Positions 31,819 through 40,745 of a DNA stretch of 64,000 nucleotides are shown piece after piece (within the stretch, counting starts at the first letter, position 1; the number at the start of each line of letters is the position of its first letter). The DNA is from Variovorax sp. V213. GTDB lineage: Bacteria; Pseudomonadota; Gammaproteobacteria; Burkholderiales; Burkholderiaceae_C. The notes beneath the pieces were generated by a model. The model was not told the DNA's origin, made no database searches, and worked only from the letters and a program-made list of their open reading frames with translations. The stretch is from NCBI RefSeq assembly GCF_041154455.1, contig NZ_AP028664.1, forward strand, positions 4,031,001-4,095,000. The letters run 5' to 3'. A program made the position numbers and the translations under genes.

Positions 31819-32367
31819 TCAGCCCGTGGGCTCTTCCGGCCGGGATCCCGGCGCGACGATGCCGGCAAGCTCGAGCTGCATCACGATGATGTTCACCAGC
31901 ATGGCGATCGTCGGGCGCCCGGTGTCGACCACATCGTGCGCGGTCTCGCGATAGAGCGGATCGCGCGCGTCGTGCAACTCGCGCAACCGCCCGAGCGGAT
32001 CGGCCACCTGCAGAAGGGGCCGCTTGACGTCGTGGCGCAGGCGCCGGAACAGGTCTTCGGGGGAGGATCGCAGGTAGATCACGTGGAAGTGATCCCGCAG
32101 CTGCTTGCGATTGGCCTCCCGCAGGACCGCGCCGCCGCCCGTGGCCAGCACGCCGTTGGCGTGGGCGGCCAGGTCGGCGATGACGGTCTCTTCGAGGTCA
32201 CGGAAGGCCGTTTCGCCTTCGCGGTCGAAGTAATCGCGGATCGAGCAGCCAATGCGCTGCTCGATGACATGGTCGGTATCGACGAACGGAAGGTCCAGGC
32301 GCACGCCCAGGCGCCGGCCCACTGCGGATTTTCCGGCGCCGGGCAACCCGACGAGTGCGATCGCCAC
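31819..32367 (-). CDS. aroK: Shikimate kinase
   Basis: 182 residues. Phosphorylates shikimate at the 3-hydroxyl with ATP. Walker A GLPGAGKSAVGRRLG at residues 7-21, shikimate-binding DTDHVIEQRIG and FRDLEETVI, ATGGGAVLRE and the LID region RRLRHDVKRPLLQ. The only reasonable start is GTG at 32367, 23 bases after pilQ; the family normally begins a few residues before the P-loop, which fits. pilQ-aroK-aroB is a conserved gene order. Confidence 0.96.
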   Translation of the reverse strand: MAIALVGLPGAGKSAVGRRLGVRLDLPFVDTDHVIEQRIGCSIRDYFDREGETAFRDLEETVIADLAAHANGVLATGGGAVLREANRKQLRDHFHVIYLRSSPEDLFRRLRHDVKRPLLQVADPLGRLRELHDARDPLYRETAHDVVDTGRPTIAMLVNIIVMQLELAGIVAPGSRPEEPTG

Positions 32368-32390
32368 GCGGTGGCTGCTACGCCCGCGCG

Positions 32391-34535
32391 TCAGCGCGCG
32401 GCGTTGCGGTCGGTAATCATCTTCGGAGTGATAAAGACGAGCATTTCGGTCTTGTTGGCAACGCGTTCGCGCTTGCGGAACAGTGCACCCAGGTAGGGCA
32501 CTTCACCCAGCACCGGCACGCGCGATTCGTCATTGGTTTCGGTGAGTTCGAAGATACCACCGATGACGACCGTGCCGCCGTTCTCGACCAGCACTTCTGT
32601 CTGCACGTGCTTGGTGTTGATGGCCGGACCTGCCGAAGTATTGACGCCGCGGGCATCCTTGCTCACGTCCAGCGTGAGGATGATGTTGCCTTCGGGCGTG
32701 ATTTGCGGCGTGACTTCGAGCTTCAGGACCGCCTTGCGGAAGGAAATCGACGTGGCACCGCTCGACGTGGCCTGCTGGTAGGGAATTTCTTCGCCCTGCT
32801 CGATCAGCGCCTTCGTCTGGTCGGCCGTGATGACGCGCGGGCTGGACACCAGCTTGCCCTTGCCGTCGGCTTCCAGCGCCGAGATTTCGAGGTTCAGCAT
32901 GCGCGAGAAGCTCGAATTGAAGAGCGAGATCGCGAACGTGCCTGGAGAGTTACCAGTACCACCGGCATCGCCCGACGGCAGGTTAATGAAGTTGGAGTTG
33001 GTCCAGGTGGTGGTGGCGGTGTTGCCGTTGGTACCCGAGGTCACCGTGGGCATCATGCCCAGGTTGGCAAAGGCCCGGTTCCCCGAGGACGAGGCGAAGC
33101 GCTCGCCGGCAATGCCGCCGCCCAGCCGCACGCCGAGCGACTTGCCGAAGGTGTCGGAGGCTTCCACGATCCGGGCTTCGATCAGCACCTGGCGAACCGG
33201 AATGTCGAGCTTCTGGATCAATTCGGCCACTTGTGCCAGGCGCGACGGGATATCCGACACGAACAGCTGGTTGGTGCGCGACTCCGCAATCACGCTGCCG
33301 CGCGGGCTCAGGATGCGCGTGGTGGTGCCGGAGCCGCCACCGCCGCCCGACGAGGCGCCGGTTCCGGTCAGGCCTTGTGCAATCGCAATCGCCTTGGTGT
33401 AGTTGAGCTGGAACGACTGGGTGCGCACCGGCTCCAGGTTCTCGATCGCGGCCTTGGCCTCGAAATCGAGCTTTTCCTTGGCGTTGATTTCATCCTTGGG
33501 CGCAATCCACAGCACGCTGCCGTTCTTGCGCATGCCCAGGTTCTTCGCCTGCATGATGATGTCGAGCGCCTGATCCCAGGGCACGTCCTTCAGCCGCAGC
33601 GTCAGCGAGCCGGTGACCGAGTCGGAGGTCACGATGTTGAAGTTCGTGAAGTCGGCGATCACCTGGAGCAGCGAACGGATCTCGATGTTCTGGAAGTTCA
33701 GCGAGAGCTTCTCGCCGTTGTATCCAACGCCTTGGGTCAGCTTGGACGGGTCCACCTTGCGGGCGCGGACTTCGACCACGAACTGGTTCTCGCTCTGGTA
33801 GGCGCTGTGCTCCCAGTCGCCCTTGGCCTCGATCGTCATGCGCACGCGGTCGCCCGACTGCTGCGAGGTGATCAGCTGCACCGGCGTATTGAAATCGGCC
33901 ACGTCGAGGCGGCGGCGAAGCCCTTCCGGCAGGGTCGACTTGGTGAACTCCACGACGAGGTTCTTGCCCTGCTGGCGCACATCGACGCCCACCTGGTTGT
34001 TCGGCAGATCGACGATCACGCGGCCGGTGTTGTCCGTGCCCAGGCGGAAGTCGACATCGCGCAGCGGCAGGGTGTCGCGGTTGCGGTTTTCCGCAAACAC
34101 GGTGGGCGTGGACGACGCCAGCGCCGTGCCGGCCACGGGCTCGAGAATCACCAGCAGCGACTTGCCCTGGATCTCGGCCTTGTAAGCGGTTGCCTGCTTG
34201 AGGTTCAGCACCACGCGGCTGCGCTCGCCGGCCTGGACCACGTTGACGGAACGCAGGTTGCCCTGGTTCACCTCGATGGCGGAGCGGCCGATGGCGTTCG
34301 TCACGCCGGGGAAATCAAGCGCGATGCGCGCCGGCGTCTGAACGGCAAAACCGGTCGGCACGGCCGTGAGCGGCTGTGCGAGGTCGATGCGGATCACCTC
34401 GGCGCCGGATTGCGTCGAACTGGTCACCGCTTCGATGGCGTTTTGCGCATGGGCAATCGCGAACGCGCCAAATGCCAAGAGACCCAGCCCGGCGGCTCGC
34501 AGCCGCTGTGCCATCGTTGATTTTTTGTGATTCAT
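32391..34535 (-). CDS. pilQ: Type IV pilus secretin
   Basis: 714 residues. Outer-membrane ring through which type IV pili extend. Signal peptide ends near AIAHAQ; then AMIN domains (GAEVIRIDLAQPL and VRMTIEAKGDW regions), the secretin N0/STN region around YNGEKLSLNFQNIEIRSLLQVI, and the secretin core from VRQVLIEARIVE to the end, including GEEIPYQQATSSGATSISFRKAVLKL pieces and VPVLGEVPYLGALFRKRE. A Gly/Ser-rich linker (GASSGGGGGSG) lies before the core. Start overlaps the pilP stop by four bases. Confidence 0.97.
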   Translation of the reverse strand: MNHKKSTMAQRLRAAGLGLLAFGAFAIAHAQNAIEAVTSSTQSGAEVIRIDLAQPLTAVPTGFAVQTPARIALDFPGVTNAIGRSAIEVNQGNLRSVNVVQAGERSRVVLNLKQATAYKAEIQGKSLLVILEPVAGTALASSTPTVFAENRNRDTLPLRDVDFRLGTDNTGRVIVDLPNNQVGVDVRQQGKNLVVEFTKSTLPEGLRRRLDVADFNTPVQLITSQQSGDRVRMTIEAKGDWEHSAYQSENQFVVEVRARKVDPSKLTQGVGYNGEKLSLNFQNIEIRSLLQVIADFTNFNIVTSDSVTGSLTLRLKDVPWDQALDIIMQAKNLGMRKNGSVLWIAPKDEINAKEKLDFEAKAAIENLEPVRTQSFQLNYTKAIAIAQGLTGTGASSGGGGGSGTTTRILSPRGSVIAESRTNQLFVSDIPSRLAQVAELIQKLDIPVRQVLIEARIVEASDTFGKSLGVRLGGGIAGERFASSSGNRAFANLGMMPTVTSGTNGNTATTTWTNSNFINLPSGDAGGTGNSPGTFAISLFNSSFSRMLNLEISALEADGKGKLVSSPRVITADQTKALIEQGEEIPYQQATSSGATSISFRKAVLKLEVTPQITPEGNIILTLDVSKDARGVNTSAGPAINTKHVQTEVLVENGGTVVIGGIFELTETNDESRVPVLGEVPYLGALFRKRERVANKTEMLVFITPKMITDRNAAR

Positions 34536-35077
34536 TTCTTCGCACTCTCTTGCAGCTGCAATGTCGCCACGCGTTCGATCCATTCACCGGCGGCGTCTTG
34601 CACGATTTCACGCAAGGCGACTTCGGTTTCGTTGATACGGGTGATGCGCCCGTAGTTGAGCCCCAGGTACTCGCCGACCCGCACCTTGTAGAGCAGCTTG
34701 TCGACCCGAACCAGCGCCACCGGCTGGCCGTTTCGGTTCATGCTGCCCACCATGGCCATCGAGTCGAGCGGGAAAGCTTCGAGCGCCTCCTTGCGGCGCA
34801 CCAGTTCAGGGGCGATCAGTTCGGACGTGCTGGGCTGGTTCGAATCCCGGCGCAGCGCCTGGGTCAGCTTCAGCAGGTTGAACGGCTCGAACGCCGCCCC
34901 TTCGGTGTAGGCCTGGGGCGTGAATTTCTTGGGCTCGGTGATGGGCGGCACGTTGGGCTTCACCTGGGCGCGCTGCTCCACCATCCAGCGGCGCAGGTCT
35001 TCCTGCTCCGAATCGGCGCAGGCGCTCAGGCCCAGGGCTGCCATGACCAGCCACAGGAGTTTGGCGGTCGTCCTCAT
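34532..35077 (-). CDS. pilP: Type IV pilus assembly lipoprotein
   Basis: 181 residues. Inner-membrane-attached lipoprotein linking PilNO to the PilQ secretin. Lipobox LGLSACADS with Cys20; N-terminal stretch RRWMVEQRAQVKPNVPP, then PFNLLKL and the beta-domain LVRVDKLLYKVRVGEYLGLNYGRI. Overlaps pilO and pilQ by four bases each, giving a tightly coupled operon. Confidence 0.96.
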   Translation of the reverse strand: MRTTAKLLWLVMAALGLSACADSEQEDLRRWMVEQRAQVKPNVPPITEPKKFTPQAYTEGAAFEPFNLLKLTQALRRDSNQPSTSELIAPELVRRKEALEAFPLDSMAMVGSMNRNGQPVALVRVDKLLYKVRVGEYLGLNYGRITRINETEVALREIVQDAAGEWIERVATLQLQESAKK

Positions 35078-35754
35078 TTCTTAGCCTTTGGCGCCGCGGC
35101 GCGTTTCTGGGCCGCCCGCTCCTCGTCATCGAGATAGCGGTAGGTACGGGCCGTGGCATCCATCGTCAGGGTGCCTTCCTTGTCTTTTTGCGGAGCGATC
35201 GTGAGGTTGTTCAGCGTCACGATGCGCGACAGGCTCGCAATGTCGGCTGCAAAGGAGCCGATGTCGTGGTACCGGCCGGTCACGCGCACGGCAATCGGCA
35301 GTTCGGCGTAGTAGTCCTTCACCGAAACCTGTCCCGGGCGGAACAGTTCGAACTGCAGGCTGCGCCCGAGGCCCGCCTGGTTGATGTCGGACAGCAAGGC
35401 ATCCATTTCCGCCTTGCTGGGGAGCTGCTTTTCGAGCAGCGTCACGTACTGCTGCACCTGTTCGCGCTGCTTCTTCAACAGGTCGAGATTGGCGGCCAAG
35501 GCCACCTTCTTCTGGTAGTCGGCCCGGAGCGTGACTTCCTTGCCGCGCTCGCTCTCGAGCTCGTCGTTCGAATTGGTCAGCCACACGAACCACAGTGCGA
35601 CCAGCACCAGCGCAGTCACCGCCAGGCACAGGACATAGCGTGGCACCGGCGGCCAACTGGCCGGGTCGTTCGCGTTCAGGTTGCGAAACTGGTCGCCGAA
35701 GCCGCGCAGTGCCGCGGCGACGTCGATTTTTTGGGAGGGGCGATTGCTTGCCAT
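35074..35754 (-). CDS. pilO: Type IV pilus inner-membrane platform protein
   Basis: 226 residues. One membrane helix (YVLCLAVTALVLVALWFVWL, about 43-62) followed by a coiled coil (ELESERGKEVTLRADYQKKV) and a ferredoxin-like periplasmic domain ending VTLNNLTIAPQKD. Forms the alignment subcomplex with PilN. A Lys/Ala-rich tail closes the protein. Starts seven bases after pilN. Confidence 0.95.
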   Translation of the reverse strand: MASNRPSQKIDVAAALRGFGDQFRNLNANDPASWPPVPRYVLCLAVTALVLVALWFVWLTNSNDELESERGKEVTLRADYQKKVALAANLDLLKKQREQVQQYVTLLEKQLPSKAEMDALLSDINQAGLGRSLQFELFRPGQVSVKDYYAELPIAVRVTGRYHDIGSFAADIASLSRIVTLNNLTIAPQKDKEGTLTMDATARTYRYLDDEERAAQKRAAAPKAKK

Positions 35755-35761
35755 GATCCGT

Positions 35762-36382
35762 CTACCCCTTGACTTGCGCCGCTGCGGCCAGCGCCTTGTC
35801 GGCCGCGGCCTTCTGCGCGTCGGTCGGCCGCTTCAGGCCGATGCGCATCGTGAAGTTCGCCACCCGGCGCTGATCGCGCTGGCTCAGGCTCACCGTCGCA
35901 GAAGTAATTTCGACCAGCTCGGGCTTGACCAGCCAGGGGCTGTTGTTGCCCAGGTTGCGCAGCAGCTCCGACACGCGCTCGTTCGACTGCGCCATGCCCT
36001 GCAGCGTGACGGTCTGGTTGTCCTGCTTCATGCTGGTGAGATAGACACCGTCGGGCAGCTGGCGGACCAGCTCGTTGAGCAGATGCACCGGCAGGTTGCG
36101 GTCGCCCTGAAGATCTTCGACCGCCTGCTGGCGTGCGCGCAATGCTGCAATTTCCTGCTGCAGCGTCGAGATCTCCTTGATTTCGGCGTCGAGCTTGGTG
36201 ATCTCGGTCTTCAGGAAAGTGTTCTTGGCTTGCTGGGCCGAGATTTGCGCCTCGAACCAGAGAAAGGCCAGGCCGGCGACCAGGACACCCAGGACCGCGG
36301 CTGCGCCGAGCGTGCCGTAGAAGGCCTCGCGACGCCGCTTTCGCGCGGCCTCGCGGTGCGGAAGCAGATTGATGAGAATCAC
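35762..36382 (-). CDS. pilN: Type IV pilus inner-membrane platform protein
   Basis: 206 residues. Begins with the PilM-binding motif MILINLLPHREAARKRRR, then a membrane helix (GTLGAAAVLGVLVAGLAFLWF), a coiled coil and a periplasmic domain with PDGVYLTSMKQDNQTVTLQG. The N-terminal INLLPHR peptide is the part that inserts into PilM in characterised systems. Overlaps pilM by four bases. Confidence 0.96.
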   Translation of the reverse strand: MILINLLPHREAARKRRREAFYGTLGAAAVLGVLVAGLAFLWFEAQISAQQAKNTFLKTEITKLDAEIKEISTLQQEIAALRARQQAVEDLQGDRNLPVHLLNELVRQLPDGVYLTSMKQDNQTVTLQGMAQSNERVSELLRNLGNNSPWLVKPELVEITSATVSLSQRDQRRVANFTMRIGLKRPTDAQKAAADKALAAAAQVKG

Positions 36383-37458
36383 TGCACGAACCTCCGCATG
36401 GCCAGACCGCAGGAAGTCAGATAGGAAGGCGCCTCGCGCCGGACCTTCTTCTCGCGGATGTTGGAGCTCAGTTCCATGCCATCGAACGGGTTCACGAGCG
36501 AACAGGCGAACGAGGTCTGGCGCGTGACGGCGCTGGTCAGGCTGGGCAGCGAAGCCGATCCGCCGGCAAGCAGCACGTAGTCCACGCGGTTGTGAGGCGT
36601 GCTGGTGAAGAAGAACTGCAGCGCGCGGGCGATTTCCTGCGCGATGCTTTCCACGAAAGGCTTCAAAACGCCCGAACCGTAGTCGTCGGGCAAATCACCG
36701 CTGCGCTTCTTGGCTTCGGCCTCTTCGGCGGAAAAACCATACTGGCGCACGATCAGCTGGGTCAACTGGGCGCCGCCGAAGGCCTGGTCGCGGTCGTACA
36801 GCACCTCCTGGTTGCGCAGCACCTGCATGCTGGTGGTGAAGGCGCCCACTTCGAAAAGCGCCACGACGGCATCGACGCCCTTGCCCGGCAGTTGCTCGAT
36901 CAGGCGAGCGGTCGCGAGGCGGGAGGCATAGGACTCGACGTCGAGGATCACCGCCTTCAAGCCGGCCGCTTCGGCCAGGCCTTCGCGATCCTGGACCTTT
37001 TCCTTGCGCGACGCGGCAATCAGCACTTCGACATCGCCGGCGGAGGCCGTGCTCTGTCCGGTCACGCAAAAGTCGAGGCTGACTTCGTCGAGCGAAAAGG
37101 GAATGTATTGATTGGCTTCGGACTCGACCTGGATTTCGAGTTCCTGCTCGCTCATGCCACCAGGAAGAATGATCTTCTTGGTAATGACAGCCGAAGGGGG
37201 CAGCGCGAGCGCGACGTTGCGCGTGCGGGTGCCGCTCTTGCGCACCACCCGGCGAACGGCTTCGGCCACTTCGTCGAACTTCTCGACGTTGCCGTCAGTG
37301 ATCCAGCCCCGTTCCAGGGGTTCGATCGCGCAGCGCTCCAGAACCAGCTTGCCGCTGGCTTCTCGGCCGAGCTCGACCAGCTTGACGCTGGACGAGCTGA
37401 CGTCCAAGCCGAGCATGGGAGCGTTCTGACGGCGAAACAATGATCCGAAAGCAGCCAA
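36379..37458 (-). CDS. pilM: Type IV pilus actin-like ATPase
   Basis: 359 residues. Cytoplasmic actin-like protein that anchors the PilN tail. Motifs: MLGLDVSSSSVKLVELG (phosphate 1), VALALPPSAVITKKIILP, YDRDQAFGGAQLTQL and VLLAGGSASLPSL. The best start is TTG at 37458: it is preceded by AAAGGGACCTAAC and gives the usual N-terminus (M)AAFGSLFRRQNAP. The next in-frame ATG would begin at MLGLDV, removing the conserved lead. First gene of the pilMNOPQ operon, divergent from ponA. Confidence 0.93.
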   Translation of the reverse strand: MAAFGSLFRRQNAPMLGLDVSSSSVKLVELGREASGKLVLERCAIEPLERGWITDGNVEKFDEVAEAVRRVVRKSGTRTRNVALALPPSAVITKKIILPGGMSEQELEIQVESEANQYIPFSLDEVSLDFCVTGQSTASAGDVEVLIAASRKEKVQDREGLAEAAGLKAVILDVESYASRLATARLIEQLPGKGVDAVVALFEVGAFTTSMQVLRNQEVLYDRDQAFGGAQLTQLIVRQYGFSAEEAEAKKRSGDLPDDYGSGVLKPFVESIAQEIARALQFFFTSTPHNRVDYVLLAGGSASLPSLTSAVTRQTSFACSLVNPFDGMELSSNIREKKVRREAPSYLTSCGLAMRRFVQ

Positions 37459-37667
37459 GTTAGGTCCCTTTACCCCTGCATTTGTAACTATTGGAAAAAA
37501 GTGCGTTCGGTTGCATGCTAGCAGCACGCGTAGCGGCAACCAAGCAACCCGAGCCGGCAAACCTGGGGAACGTTGTCAAAAGCTGACGTTGAAGCCACAT
37601 TCAGTAACTTTTGGTTTAGCGCGCAACGATGCACCTAAGTTCGGCTCCCGGCAAGAGGGCGGCTTTT

Positions 37668-37673
37668 TATAAT
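37668..37673 (+). promoter_or_regulatory. -10 element of the ponA promoter
   Basis: A perfect TATAAT lies 24 bases before the ponA ATG. No good -35 is found at 16-18 bases upstream. With transcription starting near 37680, the GTG at 37679 cannot serve as the start codon, supporting the ATG at 37697. Confidence 0.55.
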
Positions 37674-37696
37674 GTGCGGTGACTCTCCGGGCCCAC

Positions 37697-40105
37697 ATGC
37701 AAGAAACTTCACGCCCCAAAGGGCCAGCCAAGACCCCTCCACCCGCACGACCAGCCTGGCTGAAATGGCTGCTGCGTTTCACAGTGTGGGGATTCGGCAT
37801 CGTCGCAGCCAGCGTTTTGGCGGTCCTGTGCGTCATCGCGGTTGCCCTCGCCGTTGCCTACCCCAATCTTCCTGACATCTCGGAACTGTCGGACTATCGT
37901 CCGAAGCTGCCGCTGCGGGTGTTCTCCGCCGAGGGCATCCTGATTGGAGAATTCGGCGAAGAGCGCCGCAATCTAACCCCGATCGCGGCAATCCCCAAGC
38001 TCGTGAAGGAAGCGGTGTTGGCCGCTGAAGACACCCGCTTCTATGACCATGGTGGTGTCGACTACAAGGGCATGGTGCGCGCGGGCCTGGCCAACATGAA
38101 CCGCGTGAAGAGCCAGGGCGCGTCGACCATCACCATGCAGGTGGCGCGCAACGTGTACCTGAGCTCCGAGAAAACACTGACCCGCAAGATCTACGAGGTG
38201 CTGCTCACCTTCAAGCTGGAGCACCTGCTCACCAAGGACCAGATCTTCGAGATCTACCTGAACCAGATCTACCTGGGCAATCGCGCCTATGGCTTTGCCG
38301 CCGCCTCCGAGGCGTATTTCGGCAAGCCGCTGCAAGAACTTTCCATTGCGCAGGCAGCGATGCTGGCGGGCCTCCCGAAGGCACCGGGTGCAAACAACCC
38401 GGTCAACAATCCGCAGCGCGCGCGCGGACGCCAGTTCTACGTGATCGACCGCATGCAGGACGCGGGCTTCATCACCGCCGAGCAGGCTGCCGAGGCCAAG
38501 AAGGAAGAATTGCATCTGCGCGACGCAGCCGACCCGAACCGGTTGCACGCCGAGTACGTGGCCGAAACCGTGCGCCAGCTGATGTACGCGCAATACGGCG
38601 ACAGCACCTACACCCGCGGGCTCAAGGTCTACACCTCGCTGGTGGCCGCCGACCAGGCCGCCGCGTACAAGGCGCTGCGCAGGGGCATCATGGATTACGA
38701 GCGGCGCCAGATCTACCGTGGTCCCGAGAAGTTCGTCGACCTGCCCAACGATCCCAAGGAACTCGACGAAGCGGTGGACGACGCACTGACCGACCATCCC
38801 GACAACGGCGACGTGATGGCCGCCGTGGTGCTCAAGGCCAACGCCAAGGAAATCACGGCCGTGCGCGGCAATGGCGACCCGGTGCAGATCACGGGCGACG
38901 GCCTCAAGCCCGCCCAGTCCGGCCTGTCCGACAAGGCGCCGCCCAACATCAAGATCCGCCGCGGTGCGGTGATCCGCGTGGTCAAGACTCCCAAGAACAC
39001 CTGGGAAATCACCCAGCTGCCCGAGGTGGAAGGCGCGTTTGTCGCCATGGACCCGCGCGATGGCGCCATCAAGGCCCTGGTGGGCGGCTTCGATTTCGGC
39101 AAGAACAAGTTCAACCACGTCACGCAGGCCTGGCGCCAGCCGGGGTCGAGCTTCAAGCCCTTCATCTACTCGGCGGCGCTCGAAAAGGGCTTCACGCCGT
39201 CCACGGTCATCAACGACGGCCCCCTCTTCTTCGATGCCGGCACCACCGGCGGCCAGCCCTGGGAGCCCAAGAACTATGGCGGTGGCTACGACGGCCCGAT
39301 GTCGATGCGCACCGCGCTGATGAAATCGAAGAACCTGGTGTCGATCCGCATCCTGCAATCGATCGGCACGCGTTACGCGCAAGACTGGATCACCAACTTC
39401 GGCTTCGACAAGGACAAGCACCCCGCCTACCTGCCGATGGCGCTGGGTGCCGGCTCGGTCACGCCGATGCAGATGGCCGTGGGCTATTCGGTGTTCGCCA
39501 ACGGCGGCTATCGCGTCAATCCGTACCTCGTGACCCGCATCACCGACCACAAGGACAAGGTCTTGGTCGACAAGCAGCCGCCGCTGCTCAACGAGACGAT
39601 CCGCGCCATTCCCCAGCGCAATGCATTCATCATGGACACGCTGCTGCAATCCGTGACGCGCGCCGGCACCGCGGCCAAGGCGCAGGCCATGCTGAAGCGA
39701 ACCGACCTCTACGGCAAGACCGGCACCACCAACGACTCGCTGGACGCCTGGTTCGCCGGCTTCCAGCCCACCATGACGGCCATCTCGTGGATCGGCTACG
39801 ACACGCCGCGCAACCTGGGTGACCGCGAGACCGGCGGCGGCCTGAGCTTGCCGATCTGGATCAACTACATGGAGACGGCGATCAAGGGCGTGCCCGTGAC
39901 CGAGCTGTCGGCCACGCCTCCGCCGGGCATCGTGAGCGTGGGTGGCGAGTGGTACTACGACGACTACGCGCCGGGCCGCGGTGTTGCCAGCCTGGGCGTG
40001 GACAGCGCCGCCACGCCGCCTGCGGAGTCTCTGAGCGGGGTTCCGGTGAGTCCGCCCCCGCCGCCGGAAGAACGCAATCGCATCCTCGACCTGTTCAGGA
40101 ATTGA
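37697..40105 (+). CDS. ponA: Penicillin-binding protein 1A, bifunctional peptidoglycan synthase
   Basis: 802 residues. Membrane helix near 22-50 (FGIVAASVLAVLCVIAVALA), GT51 glycosyltransferase with AVLAAEDTRFYDHGGVD and GASTITMQVARN, LTRKIYEVLLTFKLE and a UB2H/OB-like insert, then the transpeptidase: SSFK in QPGSSFKPFIYSAALEKG, SKN in MKSKNLVSIR and KTG in YGKTGTTNDS. Ends with a Pro-rich tail. An in-frame GTG at 37679 overlaps the probable transcription start and is not used. Divergent from pilM, an arrangement conserved in proteobacteria. Confidence 0.97.
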   Translation: MQETSRPKGPAKTPPPARPAWLKWLLRFTVWGFGIVAASVLAVLCVIAVALAVAYPNLPDISELSDYRPKLPLRVFSAEGILIGEFGEERRNLTPIAAIPKLVKEAVLAAEDTRFYDHGGVDYKGMVRAGLANMNRVKSQGASTITMQVARNVYLSSEKTLTRKIYEVLLTFKLEHLLTKDQIFEIYLNQIYLGNRAYGFAAASEAYFGKPLQELSIAQAAMLAGLPKAPGANNPVNNPQRARGRQFYVIDRMQDAGFITAEQAAEAKKEELHLRDAADPNRLHAEYVAETVRQLMYAQYGDSTYTRGLKVYTSLVAADQAAAYKALRRGIMDYERRQIYRGPEKFVDLPNDPKELDEAVDDALTDHPDNGDVMAAVVLKANAKEITAVRGNGDPVQITGDGLKPAQSGLSDKAPPNIKIRRGAVIRVVKTPKNTWEITQLPEVEGAFVAMDPRDGAIKALVGGFDFGKNKFNHVTQAWRQPGSSFKPFIYSAALEKGFTPSTVINDGPLFFDAGTTGGQPWEPKNYGGGYDGPMSMRTALMKSKNLVSIRILQSIGTRYAQDWITNFGFDKDKHPAYLPMALGAGSVTPMQMAVGYSVFANGGYRVNPYLVTRITDHKDKVLVDKQPPLLNETIRAIPQRNAFIMDTLLQSVTRAGTAAKAQAMLKRTDLYGKTGTTNDSLDAWFAGFQPTMTAISWIGYDTPRNLGDRETGGGLSLPIWINYMETAIKGVPVTELSATPPPGIVSVGGEWYYDDYAPGRGVASLGVDSAATPPAESLSGVPVSPPPPPEERNRILDLFRN

Positions 40106-40115
40106 AGCCCGCGGT

Positions 40116-40448
40116 TCAGGCGGCCGCAAATTCCAGCGACTGCCCGGCCTGCAAGCTCGCTTCGCGCGACAGGTTGCCAAAGAATTCTTCACCCGTCTTG
40201 GTGTCGACCCAGGCCTTGCCGTCGTACCGGTAGTGATACCCACCGGAGCGCGCGGCAAGCCATATCTCCTGCAGGGGCTTCTGCAGATTCACGATCAGCT
40301 GGCTGCCGTTCTTGAATGAAATCGTGATCATCCCGCCCACGCGCTGGTTGTCGATATCGGCGTCGGTCGCGTCGTTGATGCGGTCGCAGCCACGCTCGAT
40401 GGCGGCGAGTGCGGCTTCGGCACGGTCCATGTATTCGGAGTCGGTCAT
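40116..40448 (-). CDS. cyaY: Frataxin-like iron-donor protein
   Basis: 110 residues. Small acidic protein that binds iron and the cysteine desulfurase to modulate iron-sulfur cluster assembly. N-terminal acidic helix TDSEYMDRAEAALAAIE, then DATDADIDNQRVGGMITISF, LIVNLQKPLQEIWLAARSGGYH and WVDTKTGEEFF, all diagnostic. A longer frame to 40478 has a MTNIQHSEIV extension with no support. Its start is only 12 bases from the divergent lptM start. Confidence 0.96.
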   Translation of the reverse strand: MTDSEYMDRAEAALAAIERGCDRINDATDADIDNQRVGGMITISFKNGSQLIVNLQKPLQEIWLAARSGGYHYRYDGKAWVDTKTGEEFFGNLSREASLQAGQSLEFAAA

Positions 40449-40460
40449 TACAATTTCGCT

Positions 40461-40745
40461 ATGTTGAATGTTCGTCAAATTCTAGTGAGCGCTCCCCGCC
40501 GCGCTGCGCTCATGGTCTGCCTCGCTGCCGCAGCGGGCGGTTTGGCTGCTTGCGGTCAGCGCGGGCCGCTTTTTCTTCCAACCGATCCGGCAGCCGCCCA
40601 GCGCGCCACCCTGCCGCAGCTGCTCACGCCGGGCGGGCCACGCGCCACCTCCGACGCCGACGCAGCGCCCAAGCCAGCTGCGGCCAGCAGCGCACCGGCG
40701 CCGGCCGCCGGCGGCGCCACCGGCAGCGGAGCGCCCAAGCAATGA
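40461..40745 (+). CDS. lptM: LPS-translocon maturation lipoprotein (LptM/YifL family)
   Basis: 94 residues. Lipobox GLAACGQRG followed by PLFLP, the hallmark of the LptM/YifL family, which assists LptD disulfide maturation (known in E. coli). The rest is a low-complexity Pro/Ala/Gly tail. An in-frame start at a later codon near the hydrophobic run is possible. The TGA overlaps the lysA ATG, the widespread lptM-lysA arrangement. Confidence 0.9.
   Translation: MLNVRQILVSAPRRAALMVCLAAAAGGLAACGQRGPLFLPTDPAAAQRATLPQLLTPGGPRATSDADAAPKPAAASSAPAPAAGGATGSGAPKQ

Noticed and set aside
37973..40258. A 760-codon antisense frame across ponA
   Set aside because: Same GC-driven artefact; ponA motifs are complete on the plus strand.
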